DNA of 64,000 bases from Hyphomonas sp. (GTDB lineage: Bacteria; Pseudomonadota; Alphaproteobacteria; Caulobacterales; Hyphomonadaceae), in the NCBI RefSeq assembly GCF_017792385.1, contig NZ_CP051230.1, positions 1,860,001 to 1,924,000 on the forward strand. The letters are read 5' to 3'. Both the position numbers and the translations under genes were made by a program. This document shows, in pieces, positions 50,669-59,600 of the stretch. The number at the start of each line of letters is the position of its first letter. Position 1 is the first letter of the stretch. The notes under the pieces are model-generated. The model searched no databases and had not been told where the DNA came from. It saw nothing but the letters and a program-made list of their open reading frames with translations.

Positions 50669-51805
50669 TCAGCGCCCCAGGCGGCGCCGAAATTCCTCGT
50701 AGCCGAAATCGGACAGGCTTTCGATGATGCCATCCTCCCAGCGCACCGCCAGATTTGCCAGCGGCGTGCCATTGAACGTGTTAGTCTTGACGAAGGAATA
50801 ATGCATCTGGTCTGTGAAGATGATCGTATCGCCGGGCTTGAGGGGTGCGTCAAAGGAGTAGTCGCCGATCACGTCACCCGTCATGCAGGTCTTGCCGCCG
50901 AAGCGATAGGTGTGGGCCTTCTGGCCGGGCTGGCCGGCGCCGATCACGTCCGGCCGGTAGGGCACTTCCAGCACGTCGGGCATATGGGTGGAGGCCGAGG
51001 CGTCGAGGATCGCCAGATCCACCTCATTCCAGTGCAGGGCGAGGACGGTGGCGTAAAGCTCGCCCGTATTCACAACAAGGCCCGCGCCGGGCTCCAGAAC
51101 AACCTTCACGCCAAATCGCGCCTTGAACGCCTTGATGGCCGCGATCAGCGCGTCGACATCGTAACCTTCCTTGTTCAGGAAGTGCCCGCCGCCGAAATTC
51201 ACGGTACTGACCTGTTCGATGTATTGCCCGAAATTGTCGGCTACGAATTCGATCAGGCCGACAGACCCTTCGTGCAGGCTCTCGCACAGGGCGTGGACGT
51301 GGAAGATGTCGATGCCGGACCAGTTCACCTGATCCAGTTTCGACGGCACTTCGCCAAACCGGCTGCCCGGCGCGCACGGATTGTACAGGTCTCCGCCCAG
51401 CGTCGCATTGGAGTAGCCAGGATTGACCCGCAGGCCGACCTTGGCGCCGGCATTGCGGGCAATGTCCGCAAACCGGTCCAGTTGTTCGATGGAGTTGAAA
51501 TAGATGTGCTCGGCCACTTCGGTCAGGCGTTCCACCTCGGCCTGTGTGTAGGCGGGCGAGTATACATGCACTTCCTTGCCAAAGCTCTCATGTCCCATGA
51601 TGGCCTCATGCTCGCCGCTGGCCGTGGTGCCGTCCAGATAGTCCGTCATCATCGGAAAGGCGGCAGGCAGGGAAAATGCCTTGGTTGCCAGCAGGATCTT
51701 GCAGCCGGCTTCCTCCCGAACACGTTTCGCCGTTTCAAGGTTCGCGCGCAGGCGCGCTGCATCCAGTACGAAGACAGGCGTGGGAATGTGTTCGGGAAGC
51801 TGCAT
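50669..51805 (-). CDS. nspC: Carboxynorspermidine/carboxyspermidine decarboxylase
   Basis: 378 residues from the ATG at 51805. Fold III PLP decarboxylase related to DAP decarboxylase: KILLATKAFSL with the PLP Lys, GLRVNPGYSN, FHVHALCES, NFGGGHFLNKEGYD and the C-terminal GKTCMTGDVIGDY/YSFVKTNTFNG blocks specific to NspC. It decarboxylates carboxyspermidine (or carboxynorspermidine). It follows the dehydrogenase gene by 5 bp. Together they convert putrescine plus aspartate semialdehyde to spermidine. Confidence 0.94.
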   Translation of the reverse strand: MQLPEHIPTPVFVLDAARLRANLETAKRVREEAGCKILLATKAFSLPAAFPMMTDYLDGTTASGEHEAIMGHESFGKEVHVYSPAYTQAEVERLTEVAEHIYFNSIEQLDRFADIARNAGAKVGLRVNPGYSNATLGGDLYNPCAPGSRFGEVPSKLDQVNWSGIDIFHVHALCESLHEGSVGLIEFVADNFGQYIEQVSTVNFGGGHFLNKEGYDVDALIAAIKAFKARFGVKVVLEPGAGLVVNTGELYATVLALHWNEVDLAILDASASTHMPDVLEVPYRPDVIGAGQPGQKAHTYRFGGKTCMTGDVIGDYSFDAPLKPGDTIIFTDQMHYSFVKTNTFNGTPLANLAVRWEDGIIESLSDFGYEEFRRRLGR

Positions 51806-51810
51806 CGGAC

Positions 51811-53028
51811 TTACGTCTCCACTGCGAACAGGTCTTCCTGATCGCCGCCATCGACGTCGATGACGTGCCACGGCAGGCCACGCTGGGCGACATCTTCCAG
51901 GAAGGGTTTGGCCGGGAACTGCTCGACATTGAAAACGCCGTGTCCGGACCATTCGCCGCGGAAGAACATGGCTGCGCCGGAAACCGGCGGCACGCCCGTC
52001 GTGTAGGATACGGCCTGCGCCGAGACTTCCTCATTCGTCTTGGCGTGGTCGGACACGTTGTAGATCATCTTGGAGACTGGCTGGCCATCCTTCGTGCCGC
52101 GCAGGATGACGCCGATCGACGTCTTGCCGGTGTAGTTTTCGGCCAGCGAGGAGGGCGGCGGCAGCAGGTCTTTGAGGAACTCCATCGGAATGATGTCCAT
52201 CCCCTTGTGCTTGATCGGCTCCAGACCGATCAGGCCGATGGATTTGAACACTTCGAGGTGCTTGATATAGGCCTCGCCAAAGGTCATCCAGAAGCGGATC
52301 TGCTTCAGGCCCTTGATATGCTTGACCAGGCTTTCCTCTTCCTCGTGATAGATCAGGTAGGAGGCCTTCGGGCCGACTTCCGGATAGTCGATCATCGTCT
52401 TGATCGACAGGGCCGGGATCTCGATCCACTCGCCATCTTTCCAGTATTTGCCGTCCTGCGTGACTTCTCGGAGATTGATCTCCGGATTGAAGTTCGTGGC
52501 GAAGGTCTTGCCGTGGTCGCCGGCATTGCAGTCCACGATGTCGATGAATTCGATCTCGTCGAACAGGCCTTCCTGCTGGGCATAGGCGCAGTAGATATTG
52601 GTCACGCCCGGATCGAACCCGCAGCCGAGAATGGCGGTCAGGCCGGCTTCCTTGAACCGGTCCTGATAGGCCCATTGCCAGGAGTATTCGAATTTGGCGA
52701 CATCGCGCGGTTCATAGTTTGCCGTGTCCATATAGTTGCAGCCTGCTTCGAGGCAGGCATCCATGATCGGCAGGTCCTGATAGGGCAGGGCCATGTTGAT
52801 CAGCAGATCTGGCTTCACCTTGTTGATCAGTGCGACAACCTCTTCAACATTGTCGGCATCGACCTGGCTGATCTCGATCGGCGTCTTGCAGAGCCTTGCC
52901 ACTTTCTCGCAGCTTTCCAGCCGACGGGAGGCAAGATGGATATGTTTGAACGTGTCGCGGTCCATCGCGCATTTCTGGGCGACGACGGATCCGGCGGCAC
53001 CGGCACCGATGATGAGAACATTGTCCAT
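51811..53028 (-). CDS. Carboxy(nor)spermidine dehydrogenase (saccharopine dehydrogenase-like)
   Basis: 405 residues. N-terminal Rossmann motif IIGAGAAGSVVAQK, ASRRLESCEKVA, NMALPYQDLPIMDACLEAGCNYMDTANY and GCGFDPGVTNIYCAY are those of the Lys1-like enzymes that form carboxyspermidine by reductive condensation of a diamine with aspartate beta-semialdehyde using NADPH. The adjacent nspC decides between this and true saccharopine dehydrogenase. First gene of a two-gene operon. Its upstream region is about 180 bp and holds no clear operator. Confidence 0.93.
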   Translation of the reverse strand: MDNVLIIGAGAAGSVVAQKCAMDRDTFKHIHLASRRLESCEKVARLCKTPIEISQVDADNVEEVVALINKVKPDLLINMALPYQDLPIMDACLEAGCNYMDTANYEPRDVAKFEYSWQWAYQDRFKEAGLTAILGCGFDPGVTNIYCAYAQQEGLFDEIEFIDIVDCNAGDHGKTFATNFNPEINLREVTQDGKYWKDGEWIEIPALSIKTMIDYPEVGPKASYLIYHEEEESLVKHIKGLKQIRFWMTFGEAYIKHLEVFKSIGLIGLEPIKHKGMDIIPMEFLKDLLPPPSSLAENYTGKTSIGVILRGTKDGQPVSKMIYNVSDHAKTNEEVSAQAVSYTTGVPPVSGAAMFFRGEWSGHGVFNVEQFPAKPFLEDVAQRGLPWHVIDVDGGDQEDLFAVET

Positions 53029-53207
53029 GAGTGATGAAGCTCCGTGGCTGGATGGGCACTGACTTGCCCGTCACATAGGGCAATCATGCAGCCTTCGCCA
53101 GAGCGGATATGAGGGCAGGCCCGGAGAGGGAATTGCCGCAGCGCAGGTGAGCGTGTGGGAGGAAACGAGGTGGGCAAAACCTCGCCCTGCGCTGCGGCAA
53201 AACTGTA

Positions 53208-53399
53208 TCAGGCGGCGCGCCGGGGCATGTCGAGCCGCTGAATTTCGTCGCTCAGCCAGTTATAGTGCTGTTCCACGCGGTCGATCAGGCTGTCGGTCGT
53301 ATCCGGCCGACAGGTCAACTCGTTCCGCCACGCTTCCAGAACGCTTTTCTGGCTCTTCAGCCAGCACAGCATGGCGGCATCATCAATCGGCAGACACAT
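53208..53399 (-). CDS. Small Cys-containing protein behind Fur-like boxes
   Basis: 63 residues from the ATG at 53399 (AGAGGG nine bases before). Helical and charged, with three Cys (MCLP, LCWLK, LTCRP); no membrane segment and no family I recognise. Two near-identical 15-bp boxes similar to Fur sites lie 19-77 bp upstream. It may be an iron-regulated small protein, but function is unknown. Confidence 0.6.
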   Translation of the reverse strand: MCLPIDDAAMLCWLKSQKSVLEAWRNELTCRPDTTDSLIDRVEQHYNWLSDEIQRLDMPRRAA

Positions 53400-53417
53400 G
53401 GGCAAATCCCTCTGTTT

Positions 53418-53475
53418 TGCGACTCATTCTCAAGCCTTTGTCTCATAGGCCAGGGCAACTTGCAAGTCATTCTCA
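53418..53475. promoter_or_regulatory. Two tandem Fur-like 15-bp boxes
   Basis: TGCGACTCATTCTCA (53418-53432) and TGCAAGTCATTCTCA (53461-53475) agree at 13 of 15 positions, 43 bp apart (four helical turns). On the minus strand TGAGAATGACTTGCA fits the Fur 7-1-7 consensus TGATAATnATTATCA at 11 of 14 defined bases, and the other box at 10. They precede the small gene at 53399 and also lie 117 bp from argF on the other side. Confidence 0.5.
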
Positions 53476-53591
53476 ATTAGAATTTGTCCATCTGCCCGGC
53501 ACCGCCTTCGTTTCCAATGGCCTTCACTGGAATTATTGGCGAAAACAGGCTATCTGCCCCGCTTTCGTGTTCGCCTCAGGAGTGCCTCCGG

Positions 53592-54530
53592 ATGACCTCT
53601 TCAGCCGCCCCGCGCCATTTCATCGACCTCTGGCATCTGGAATCCGCCGACCTGCGCGAGATTCTCGACATGGCCCATGCGATGAAGAAGGCACGTGCCG
53701 GCTGGCCGAAAGGGCGGGTCGATACCGGGGCGCCGCTCGAAGGGCACACACTGGCAATGATCTTCGAGAAATCGTCCACCCGGACCCGGTTCTCGTTTGA
53801 CATGGCCATGCGCCAACTTGGCGGGTCATCGATCACGGCGACCTCGAATGACATGCAACTGGGACGAGGGGAAACGGTGGAAGACACTGCGCGCGTCCTG
53901 TCGCGCTTTGTGGACGCGGTAATGATCCGCGCCAATGACCATTCCGATGTCGAGGCCTTTGCCGAGAATGCCAGCGTGCCGGTCATCAACGGCCTGACCG
54001 ACCGCTCTCATCCCTGCCAGATCATGGCGGACCTGCAGACGCTCGAAGAACACGGCCTGACCCTGAACGGCGCCCGGCTTGCCTGGGTCGGCGATGGTAA
54101 CAATGTGTGCGCCAGCTTCATTCATGCCGCAGCCAAGTTCGGCTTTTCCCTGGCCGTGGGCACCCCTGCGCGTTTTGCGCCGGATGACGAGGATATTGAA
54201 ATCGCCCGGGACCTGCAGGGACGGATTGACCTGTTCGAGACGGCCGAAGAAGCCGTCGCCGGGGCTGATGTGGTCATCGCGGACACGTTTGTATCGATGG
54301 GAGATGCAGACGCTGAACGCCGACTGGAAATCCTCGAACCCTACGCCGTGACAGAAGATCTGATGGACCTTGCCAGTCCGGGCGCCAAATTCCTGCACTG
54401 CCTGCCAGCGCACCGCGGCGAGGAAGTGGACGCCGAGGTCATTGATGGCCCGCAGAGCCTTGTCTTCGATGAGGCCGAGAATCGACTCCATGCCCAGAAG
54501 GCCGTGCTGCGCTGGTGCCTCGGAAAATAG
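53592..54530 (+). CDS. argF: Ornithine carbamoyltransferase
   Basis: 312 residues from the ATG at 53592 (RBS AGGAG); an open extension of 36 codons is not needed. Carbamoyl-phosphate motif SSTRTRFSF, DRSHPCQIMAD, WVGDGNNVCASF and the ornithine-site motif FLHCLPAHRGEEV are all present. It makes citrulline from ornithine in arginine synthesis. In other Caulobacterales argD, argF and hslO are neighbours; here MFS and radical SAM genes are inserted between argF and hslO. Confidence 0.95.
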   Translation: MTSSAAPRHFIDLWHLESADLREILDMAHAMKKARAGWPKGRVDTGAPLEGHTLAMIFEKSSTRTRFSFDMAMRQLGGSSITATSNDMQLGRGETVEDTARVLSRFVDAVMIRANDHSDVEAFAENASVPVINGLTDRSHPCQIMADLQTLEEHGLTLNGARLAWVGDGNNVCASFIHAAAKFGFSLAVGTPARFAPDDEDIEIARDLQGRIDLFETAEEAVAGADVVIADTFVSMGDADAERRLEILEPYAVTEDLMDLASPGAKFLHCLPAHRGEEVDAEVIDGPQSLVFDEAENRLHAQKAVLRWCLGK

Positions 54531-54537
54531 GCCCGGC

Positions 54538-55845
54538 CTAGCTGGCCTGCACTTCCTCGAGCCCGAAGGCGACCGGGACGGCCAGCGCGCTCATCAGCGC
54601 CAGCAGGCCGATCACGACCATCTCACCCGCCAGGTGGGCCACCAGGCTGAAGCCGCCGCCGAGGATCAGCAATGTGCCGATGATTGTGTTGGAAAGCGCC
54701 GTATAGGCCGCGCGATTGTCCTGGCTGGCCATGTCGACCAGATGTGTGGAACGGCCCAGCCGTACGCCCTGATAGGCAATCATCAGGACGAACAGAACGA
54801 GCGGCAGTGCCCAGACATCCTGCAGCAATCCTGCGGCGTTCAGGCCGAGTGTCGCGAGCAGGGCGAGGGTGGCTGCGGCTGCCGTCAGGATCAGTACTTT
54901 CCGGCTCGACCGGTCGGCCAGCCGTCCCCAGACATAAGAGCTGAGCAGGCCGGCCCCGGCAGAGGCAATGACCAGAAGGCCAAGCCCGCCGAACATCTGG
55001 CTTGCCTCGTCGGTATTCGTGCCGAGCGCCACCATGAAGGGCGGGGCAAGGGCGGTCGAAATCAGGAGGCCGCGCGTCAGGATGAACCGGCGCAGCTGCT
55101 TGTCGTCGGCAAGCAGCCCGAAATTGTCCCGGAAGGATTTGAACGGATTGCCGCCGCCCTCAGTGGAGCCTGGTTCCTCCTTCAGCGTTGTGAACAGGAC
55201 AGCGCCGGTCATCCACAGACCTCCGGCCAGCAGCAGACCGCCAATGACGAGGCTCATCCGGTCGATCCATCCAACGGTCAGCAAGGCGCCGTAGATCAGG
55301 ACGGCTGCGGCCCCGACCGTACTTGCCGTACCCGTGGCCGTGCCCCGACGCGATTTCGAGACGGTCTTTCCAAGTACATCCTTGTAGGTCACCGAGCAGA
55401 CTGAGCGGGCGAGCGCGAGAACGGCCAGCGCGATCAGAACGGCATAGCCTGCAGCGGCGCCGTCCAGAAAGAAGGCGGCGAGGCCCATGCTCGCGGCGGC
55501 CAGGCCCTGAATGGCGGAACCTGCGGCCCAGGCCCATTTGCGCTGGGGCAGTTCCCGAAGCGCGGCAGCGGTGAACAGTTGCGGCAGCAAGGCGCCTGCC
55601 TCCCGCACCGGCACGAGCAGGCCAATCAGCCAGGTGGGGGCGCCAATGGTGGTCAGCAGCCAGCTGAGCACGAGTTTGGGATCTATCAGCCCGTCAGAGA
55701 CCTTGCTGGTCGACAGGCTGGTGACATGCGTGAAAAAATTGCCCGCTTCTTCTTTGCAGGCACTGTCAGGGATATCCATGCAAACGCGCCCCTCATCTCC
55801 AGAGGTGAGCATTTCAAAGACAAGTTCCTGAGTGTTTTCAGCCAT
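54538..55845 (-). CDS. Major facilitator superfamily transporter
   Basis: 435 residues from the ATG at 55845. A ~50-residue soluble acidic N-terminus (MAENTQELVFEML, two Cys) precedes about 12 membrane helices; the TGTASTVGAAAVLIYGALL and GRLADRSSRKVLIL loops (A-motif-like) are MFS features. Substrate unknown. The frame remains open upstream over the start of the divergent radical SAM gene, but that part is not transporter-like. Divergent from the radical SAM gene with ~100 bp between starts. Confidence 0.83.
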   Translation of the reverse strand: MAENTQELVFEMLTSGDEGRVCMDIPDSACKEEAGNFFTHVTSLSTSKVSDGLIDPKLVLSWLLTTIGAPTWLIGLLVPVREAGALLPQLFTAAALRELPQRKWAWAAGSAIQGLAAASMGLAAFFLDGAAAGYAVLIALAVLALARSVCSVTYKDVLGKTVSKSRRGTATGTASTVGAAAVLIYGALLTVGWIDRMSLVIGGLLLAGGLWMTGAVLFTTLKEEPGSTEGGGNPFKSFRDNFGLLADDKQLRRFILTRGLLISTALAPPFMVALGTNTDEASQMFGGLGLLVIASAGAGLLSSYVWGRLADRSSRKVLILTAAAATLALLATLGLNAAGLLQDVWALPLVLFVLMIAYQGVRLGRSTHLVDMASQDNRAAYTALSNTIIGTLLILGGGFSLVAHLAGEMVVIGLLALMSALAVPVAFGLEEVQAS

Positions 55846-55948
55846 GAAGCGCAAAATAGCGCGGCCCTGCCGGCTGGCAATATTCACGTTTGAGTGTGTT
55901 CCGACAAAACAGCTGGAAGGGCGCGCAGATCGCGTTACACATGGGAAT

Positions 55949-56884
55949 ATGCCCGACAGTGAATTTCTTCCCGCCAAATTCTCCGATCCCGATGTGACCG
56001 CCAAGGGCGAGACACGCGCCAGCGTCGGCTGGACGGGGCTTAAGACGCTGTGGCTGAACACCGGCACGCTGTGCAATATCGAATGTGTCAATTGCTATAT
56101 CGAAAGCTCGCCGCGCAATGACCGGCTTGTCTATCTCAGCCAGGACGACGTTCGCCCGTTTCTGGAAGAAATTGACCGGCCCATAGAAGTCGGCATCACA
56201 GGCGGGGAGCCCTTCATGTGCCCGGACATCCTGGCCATCATGGAGGATGTTCTCTCGCGCGGGCACAGCCTGTTGCTGCTCACCAATGCCATGCGACCGA
56301 TGATGCGGCCGCGCATCCAGCAGGGTATCGAGCGGCTGGCCGCGACATATGGAGACCGGATGGTCCTGCGTGTCTCTCTGGATTCGCATGACCGGCGCAT
56401 CCATGACGAAGAGCGGGGTGCGGGCGCGTTCGAAGAGGCCTGCAAGGGATTGCGCTGGCTGGGCGAACGCGGCGTACAAGTGGCAATCGCGGGACGCCAG
56501 ACGCTGACCGAGGATGATGCGACCGCCCGCACGGCGTATGGCGCATTGGTGGCATCCCTGGGGCTGGGCCTCGACCCGTCCGACACAAGACAACTCGTCC
56601 TGTTTCCCGAAATGGTCGCCCGTGATGATCCGCCCGAGATCACGACGGCGTGCTGGGGAATTCTGAACAAGTCACCTGACGACATCATGTGTGCCAATCA
56701 GCGCATGGTGATCCGCCGCAAAGGCGCGGGCAAGGCAACGGTGACCGCCTGCACGTTGCTGGTCGACGATCCGGCCTTCGAACTTGGCGGCACGCTTGAA
56801 GAAGCAACGGCAGATCCCGTGAAGCTGAATCATCCCTGGTGCGCCAGCTTCTGCGTGCTTGGCGGGGGCAGCTGCTCGGCCTGA
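55949..56884 (+). CDS. Radical SAM protein with additional C-terminal cysteines
   Basis: 311 residues from the ATG at 55949. Cluster motif C42-x3-C46-x2-C49 (LCNIECVNCY), SAM-binding GGEP (VGITGGEPFM), LLLLTNAM and RVSLDSHD blocks. The C-terminus adds Cys at TACWG, IMCAN, TACTL and a final C-x3-C-x6-C (WCASFCVLGGGSC), which may hold a SPASM/twitch-like auxiliary cluster. Such enzymes often modify peptides, but I see no precursor peptide gene nearby. Substrate unknown. Paired head to head with an MFS transporter. Confidence 0.85.
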   Translation: MPDSEFLPAKFSDPDVTAKGETRASVGWTGLKTLWLNTGTLCNIECVNCYIESSPRNDRLVYLSQDDVRPFLEEIDRPIEVGITGGEPFMCPDILAIMEDVLSRGHSLLLLTNAMRPMMRPRIQQGIERLAATYGDRMVLRVSLDSHDRRIHDEERGAGAFEEACKGLRWLGERGVQVAIAGRQTLTEDDATARTAYGALVASLGLGLDPSDTRQLVLFPEMVARDDPPEITTACWGILNKSPDDIMCANQRMVIRRKGAGKATVTACTLLVDDPAFELGGTLEEATADPVKLNHPWCASFCVLGGGSCSA

Positions 56885-56910
56885 AGAGGCGGCTGGCAGG
56901 CGCGCCTCTT
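56884..56910 (+). terminator. Hairpin after the radical SAM gene
   Basis: AAGAGGCG / CGCCTCTT, 8 bp, starting at the stop codon; no T-run follows, so termination strength is doubtful. Confidence 0.4.
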
Positions 56911-56963
56911 GCGGTGGGGGCAGGGCGCTGCCACATGGGGGCACCAATTCGAGGTAACCTCCC

Positions 56964-57896
56964 ATGACCGACGCCGCCTATGCCGTCACCGATTTTGTCA
57001 CGAACTTCCAGATCGTCGACCGCCCCATTCGCGGGCGCGCCGTTCGTATGGGCGAGGGCAGCCTGTCGGGCATTCTCCAGCGACATGACTATCCCAAGAA
57101 TCTGGCCCGCATCCTCGGCGAGGCCGTGACACTGGCCACGCTGGTCGGTGCCTCCCTCAAATTCGAGGGCCGCCTTCTGGTGCAGGCCGAAGGTGACGGG
57201 CCGGTCTCGATGCTGGTCGGTGAATACCGGTCCGATGGCGGGGTGCGCGGCTATGCCCGGTTCGATGCCGAGGCGTGGGCGCAACTGGACAAGGTGAACA
57301 AGGGCGCAGCGCCCCACATGCCGCAACTGTTCGGCCCGAACGGGCGGCTGGGCCTGATCATCATCCAGGACAATCCGGCCATCCAGCCCTATCAGGGCAT
57401 TGTGCCGCTTTCGAAGGGCACTTTGAGCGAATGTGCGGAAGACTATTTTGCTATGTCGGAGCAAGTGCCGACGCGGCTGAAACTGTCGGTCGCGGAGCTG
57501 GACCGGAAGGATGGTCATCCGGTCTGGGTGTCCGGCGGGATGATGGTGCAGCGGATCGCCGCCGACGAGACGCGCGGCGAGACAGAGGAGCCCTGGCGTG
57601 AAGCCGAAGCCCTGTTTGCCACACTGACCGATGGCGAACTGGCTGATGCGGATCTGCCCATGGAGCAGCTTCTGTACCGCCTGTTCCACGAGCAGGGCGT
57701 GACGATGGAAACGCCTCAGGCGCTGGATGACCGATGCACCTGCAATCAGGAGCGGCTGGTCGAGACGCTGAAGCAGATGCCGGACGAATCTCTGCGCGAA
57801 ATGGCTGAGGCAGACGGCACGCTGGGCATCGATTGCCAGTTCTGCAATCGTCACTACGACATCCTCGTGGCCGATGTGACCGGGGATGTGAACTAG
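56964..57896 (+). CDS. hslO: Hsp33 redox-regulated chaperone
   Basis: 310 residues. Hsp33 N-terminal domain (DFQIVD-like start, RILGEAVTLATLVGASLKFEGRL broken over two strands) and the C-terminal zinc switch with CTCN and CQFCN, i.e. the CxC and CxxC pair. Oxidation releases zinc and turns the protein into an ATP-independent holdase. Cytosolic. RBS GAGG about ten bases before ATG. Confidence 0.95.
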   Translation: MTDAAYAVTDFVTNFQIVDRPIRGRAVRMGEGSLSGILQRHDYPKNLARILGEAVTLATLVGASLKFEGRLLVQAEGDGPVSMLVGEYRSDGGVRGYARFDAEAWAQLDKVNKGAAPHMPQLFGPNGRLGLIIIQDNPAIQPYQGIVPLSKGTLSECAEDYFAMSEQVPTRLKLSVAELDRKDGHPVWVSGGMMVQRIAADETRGETEEPWREAEALFATLTDGELADADLPMEQLLYRLFHEQGVTMETPQALDDRCTCNQERLVETLKQMPDESLREMAEADGTLGIDCQFCNRHYDILVADVTGDVN

Positions 57897-57953
57897 GCAC
57901 CTCCACAGTTTCGTGATTGCGCCATCGGGCGGGCACTGGCACAGGTGGCAGCC

Positions 57954-58607
57954 ATGAATTTCAAATGGCTTCCCAATGCATTGACGATCGCCCGCTGCCT
58001 GTTTGCGGGCTTCGTCCTTGTCGGCTTCTGGCAGGCAATGTCGCTGGACCTGACCCTGACCGGCCTGTCGCCAGAGGAATTGTCCCGCCGGGCAACCCTG
58101 CAGCAGCTCTGGTACCAGTTTGCGTTCTTTGCCTTTCTGGCCGGAGCCCTGACCGACTTTCTGGATGGCTGGCTGGCACGGCGGCTGGACGCGCACAGCC
58201 GCTTCGGGGTCTGGCTGGACCCGATTGCCGACAAGCTTCTGATCGCGGCGGCCCTGCTTGGACTGGCGCTCGAGTTCCGGACCTGGCTGATCTACATACC
58301 GGCGGCGATGATCATCGCCCGGGACGTGTTCATGACCTGGTTTCGCGCCACGCCGCGCGGGCGCAGCGTCGTTGTGCCCTCCAGCCTGGCCAAATGGAAA
58401 ACCGGATTTGAAATGGCGGCCATCATCGGCCTGATCCTGCCTTTGGCCGTATTGCGGATGGATGCGGGCGAACCTCTCACAGACGGCTCCCCGGTGCTGG
58501 CGATTGTCGCAACGGTGGCGGTGGTGGGCCTGTTGTGGGTGGCGGCAGCGCTGTCCTGGCTGACCGCCGGCCAATACATGAAAGCGGCCGGAACGGAGTC
58601 CCGCTGA
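57954..58607 (+). CDS. CDP-alcohol phosphatidyltransferase (PgsA-like)
   Basis: 217 residues. The family motif D-x2-D-G-x2-A-R-x8-G-x3-D-x3-D is complete (TDFLDGWLARRLDAHSRFGVWLDPIADK). About five to six membrane helices. It swaps CMP for an alcohol on CDP-diacylglycerol; glycerol-3-phosphate (PgsA) or another alcohol is possible, and the ~25-residue insert between helices 1 and 2 is longer than in typical PgsA. A GTG three codons upstream is an alternative start. Confidence 0.88.
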   Translation: MNFKWLPNALTIARCLFAGFVLVGFWQAMSLDLTLTGLSPEELSRRATLQQLWYQFAFFAFLAGALTDFLDGWLARRLDAHSRFGVWLDPIADKLLIAAALLGLALEFRTWLIYIPAAMIIARDVFMTWFRATPRGRSVVVPSSLAKWKTGFEMAAIIGLILPLAVLRMDAGEPLTDGSPVLAIVATVAVVGLLWVAAALSWLTAGQYMKAAGTESR

Positions 58608-58610
58608 AAA

Positions 58611-58644
58611 GAATGCCGGCTCCAAGGGGAAAGAGCCGGCATTC
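58611..58644 (+). terminator. 12-bp hairpin after the phosphatidyltransferase gene
   Basis: GAATGCCGGCTC / GAGCCGGCATTC with a 10-nt loop, 3 bp after the stop. It has only a weak T-rich tail. Confidence 0.6.
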
Positions 58645-58969
58645 CGCATTTCATCTCCTGCCGCGGGAAGAGGGGAAAACCCGTCGGCCGGAACAGACAG
58701 TCTTGCAGCAGGATCCAGAAGCACGCTCACCCACCACGGAAACACAATCGCCCGGACCGGCAAAAGTTCCGTTAAGACTTGCGGCCCGAATGGGGCATCA
58801 TTTCCACGAAGATTTCGGCAATCGGCCTGCATTGCGACTCAATCCGCGTCGACAACAGGCCCATGAGATCGCGCACCTCCCCCACGACCCGATTGGTCAT
58901 TGTGGCCCTGGCGGCCATGATGTTCCTGTGTCTTCCGGCCTTCCTGGCCCTGGCCGGGGCCTGACCTCA
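58645..58969. other. Intergenic region between phosphatidyltransferase and Nudix genes
   Basis: About 325 bases. The only candidate is an ORF at 58863-58964 (33 residues, hydrophobic second half) without an RBS, which I do not accept as a gene. No tRNA-like or other structured element seen. Confidence 0.5.
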
Positions 58970-59440
58970 TCACGCGCGACCTGACCAGAAGGGTGTCGGC
59001 GCCGCATCCCCGTAGAATTCCGACAGTCTGAGCCGGGTCCCGGCCGTCGTGCCGTCGGGCAGGTCGGACGGGGGGCACCAGCGGATTTCTGCAATCTCGG
59101 CCACGGCTGTCGCCTTTCCCTGCGTCCAGATGGGAGCCGGTACATGATAGAGCAGGACGTGGTCATTCGGAAAAGTGGCGTGGTTGGAAAAGATGCCGGA
59201 CAGGGCCGGGCGCCCCTGCAGGAGAATGCCGGCTTCCTCCGCCATCTCCCGGCGCAGTGCTTCGATACAGGGTTCGCCCCGCTCCACGCCGCCGCCGGGC
59301 ATGTGCCAGCCGCCGATATAGGTGTGGCGCACGAGAAGGATGTGCCCCTCGGCATTCTCGACCAGTCCGCGCACGCCCAGCGTCATGGGCCGGCGCAGGC
59401 GCGCATAGACATGGAAAAGCCGGGTTCGCAGTGAAGGCAT
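58970..59440 (-). CDS. Nudix hydrolase
   Basis: 156 residues from the ATG at 59440. The Nudix box G-x5-E-x7-R-E-x2-E-E-x-G is complete (GGVERGEPCIEALRREMAEEA with the final Gly-Ile). MTLGVRGLVENAEGHILLVRH begins the fold. Members cleave nucleoside diphosphate derivatives; the specific substrate is unknown. Monocistronic and leftward between two rightward groups. Confidence 0.88.
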   Translation of the reverse strand: MPSLRTRLFHVYARLRRPMTLGVRGLVENAEGHILLVRHTYIGGWHMPGGGVERGEPCIEALRREMAEEAGILLQGRPALSGIFSNHATFPNDHVLLYHVPAPIWTQGKATAVAEIAEIRWCPPSDLPDGTTAGTRLRLSEFYGDAAPTPFWSGRA

Positions 59441-59600
59441 GGCGTTCCCTAGCGCGGGGCATGGCGTCCGGACAATGTGAAACTTTCTGCAAAGGGCGGG
59501 CAAACTTCCTGAGAATTCGGGCTCGCCAAGCGGGGCAACGCGCGTTATGAGCGGTGCGAAAGCATGGAAATGCTCAAGAAAACAACAGCGAGACGGCACC

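Noticed and set aside
58863..58964. 33-residue ORF with a hydrophobic half
   Set aside because: No RBS, no promoter, nothing conserved recognised; likely chance.
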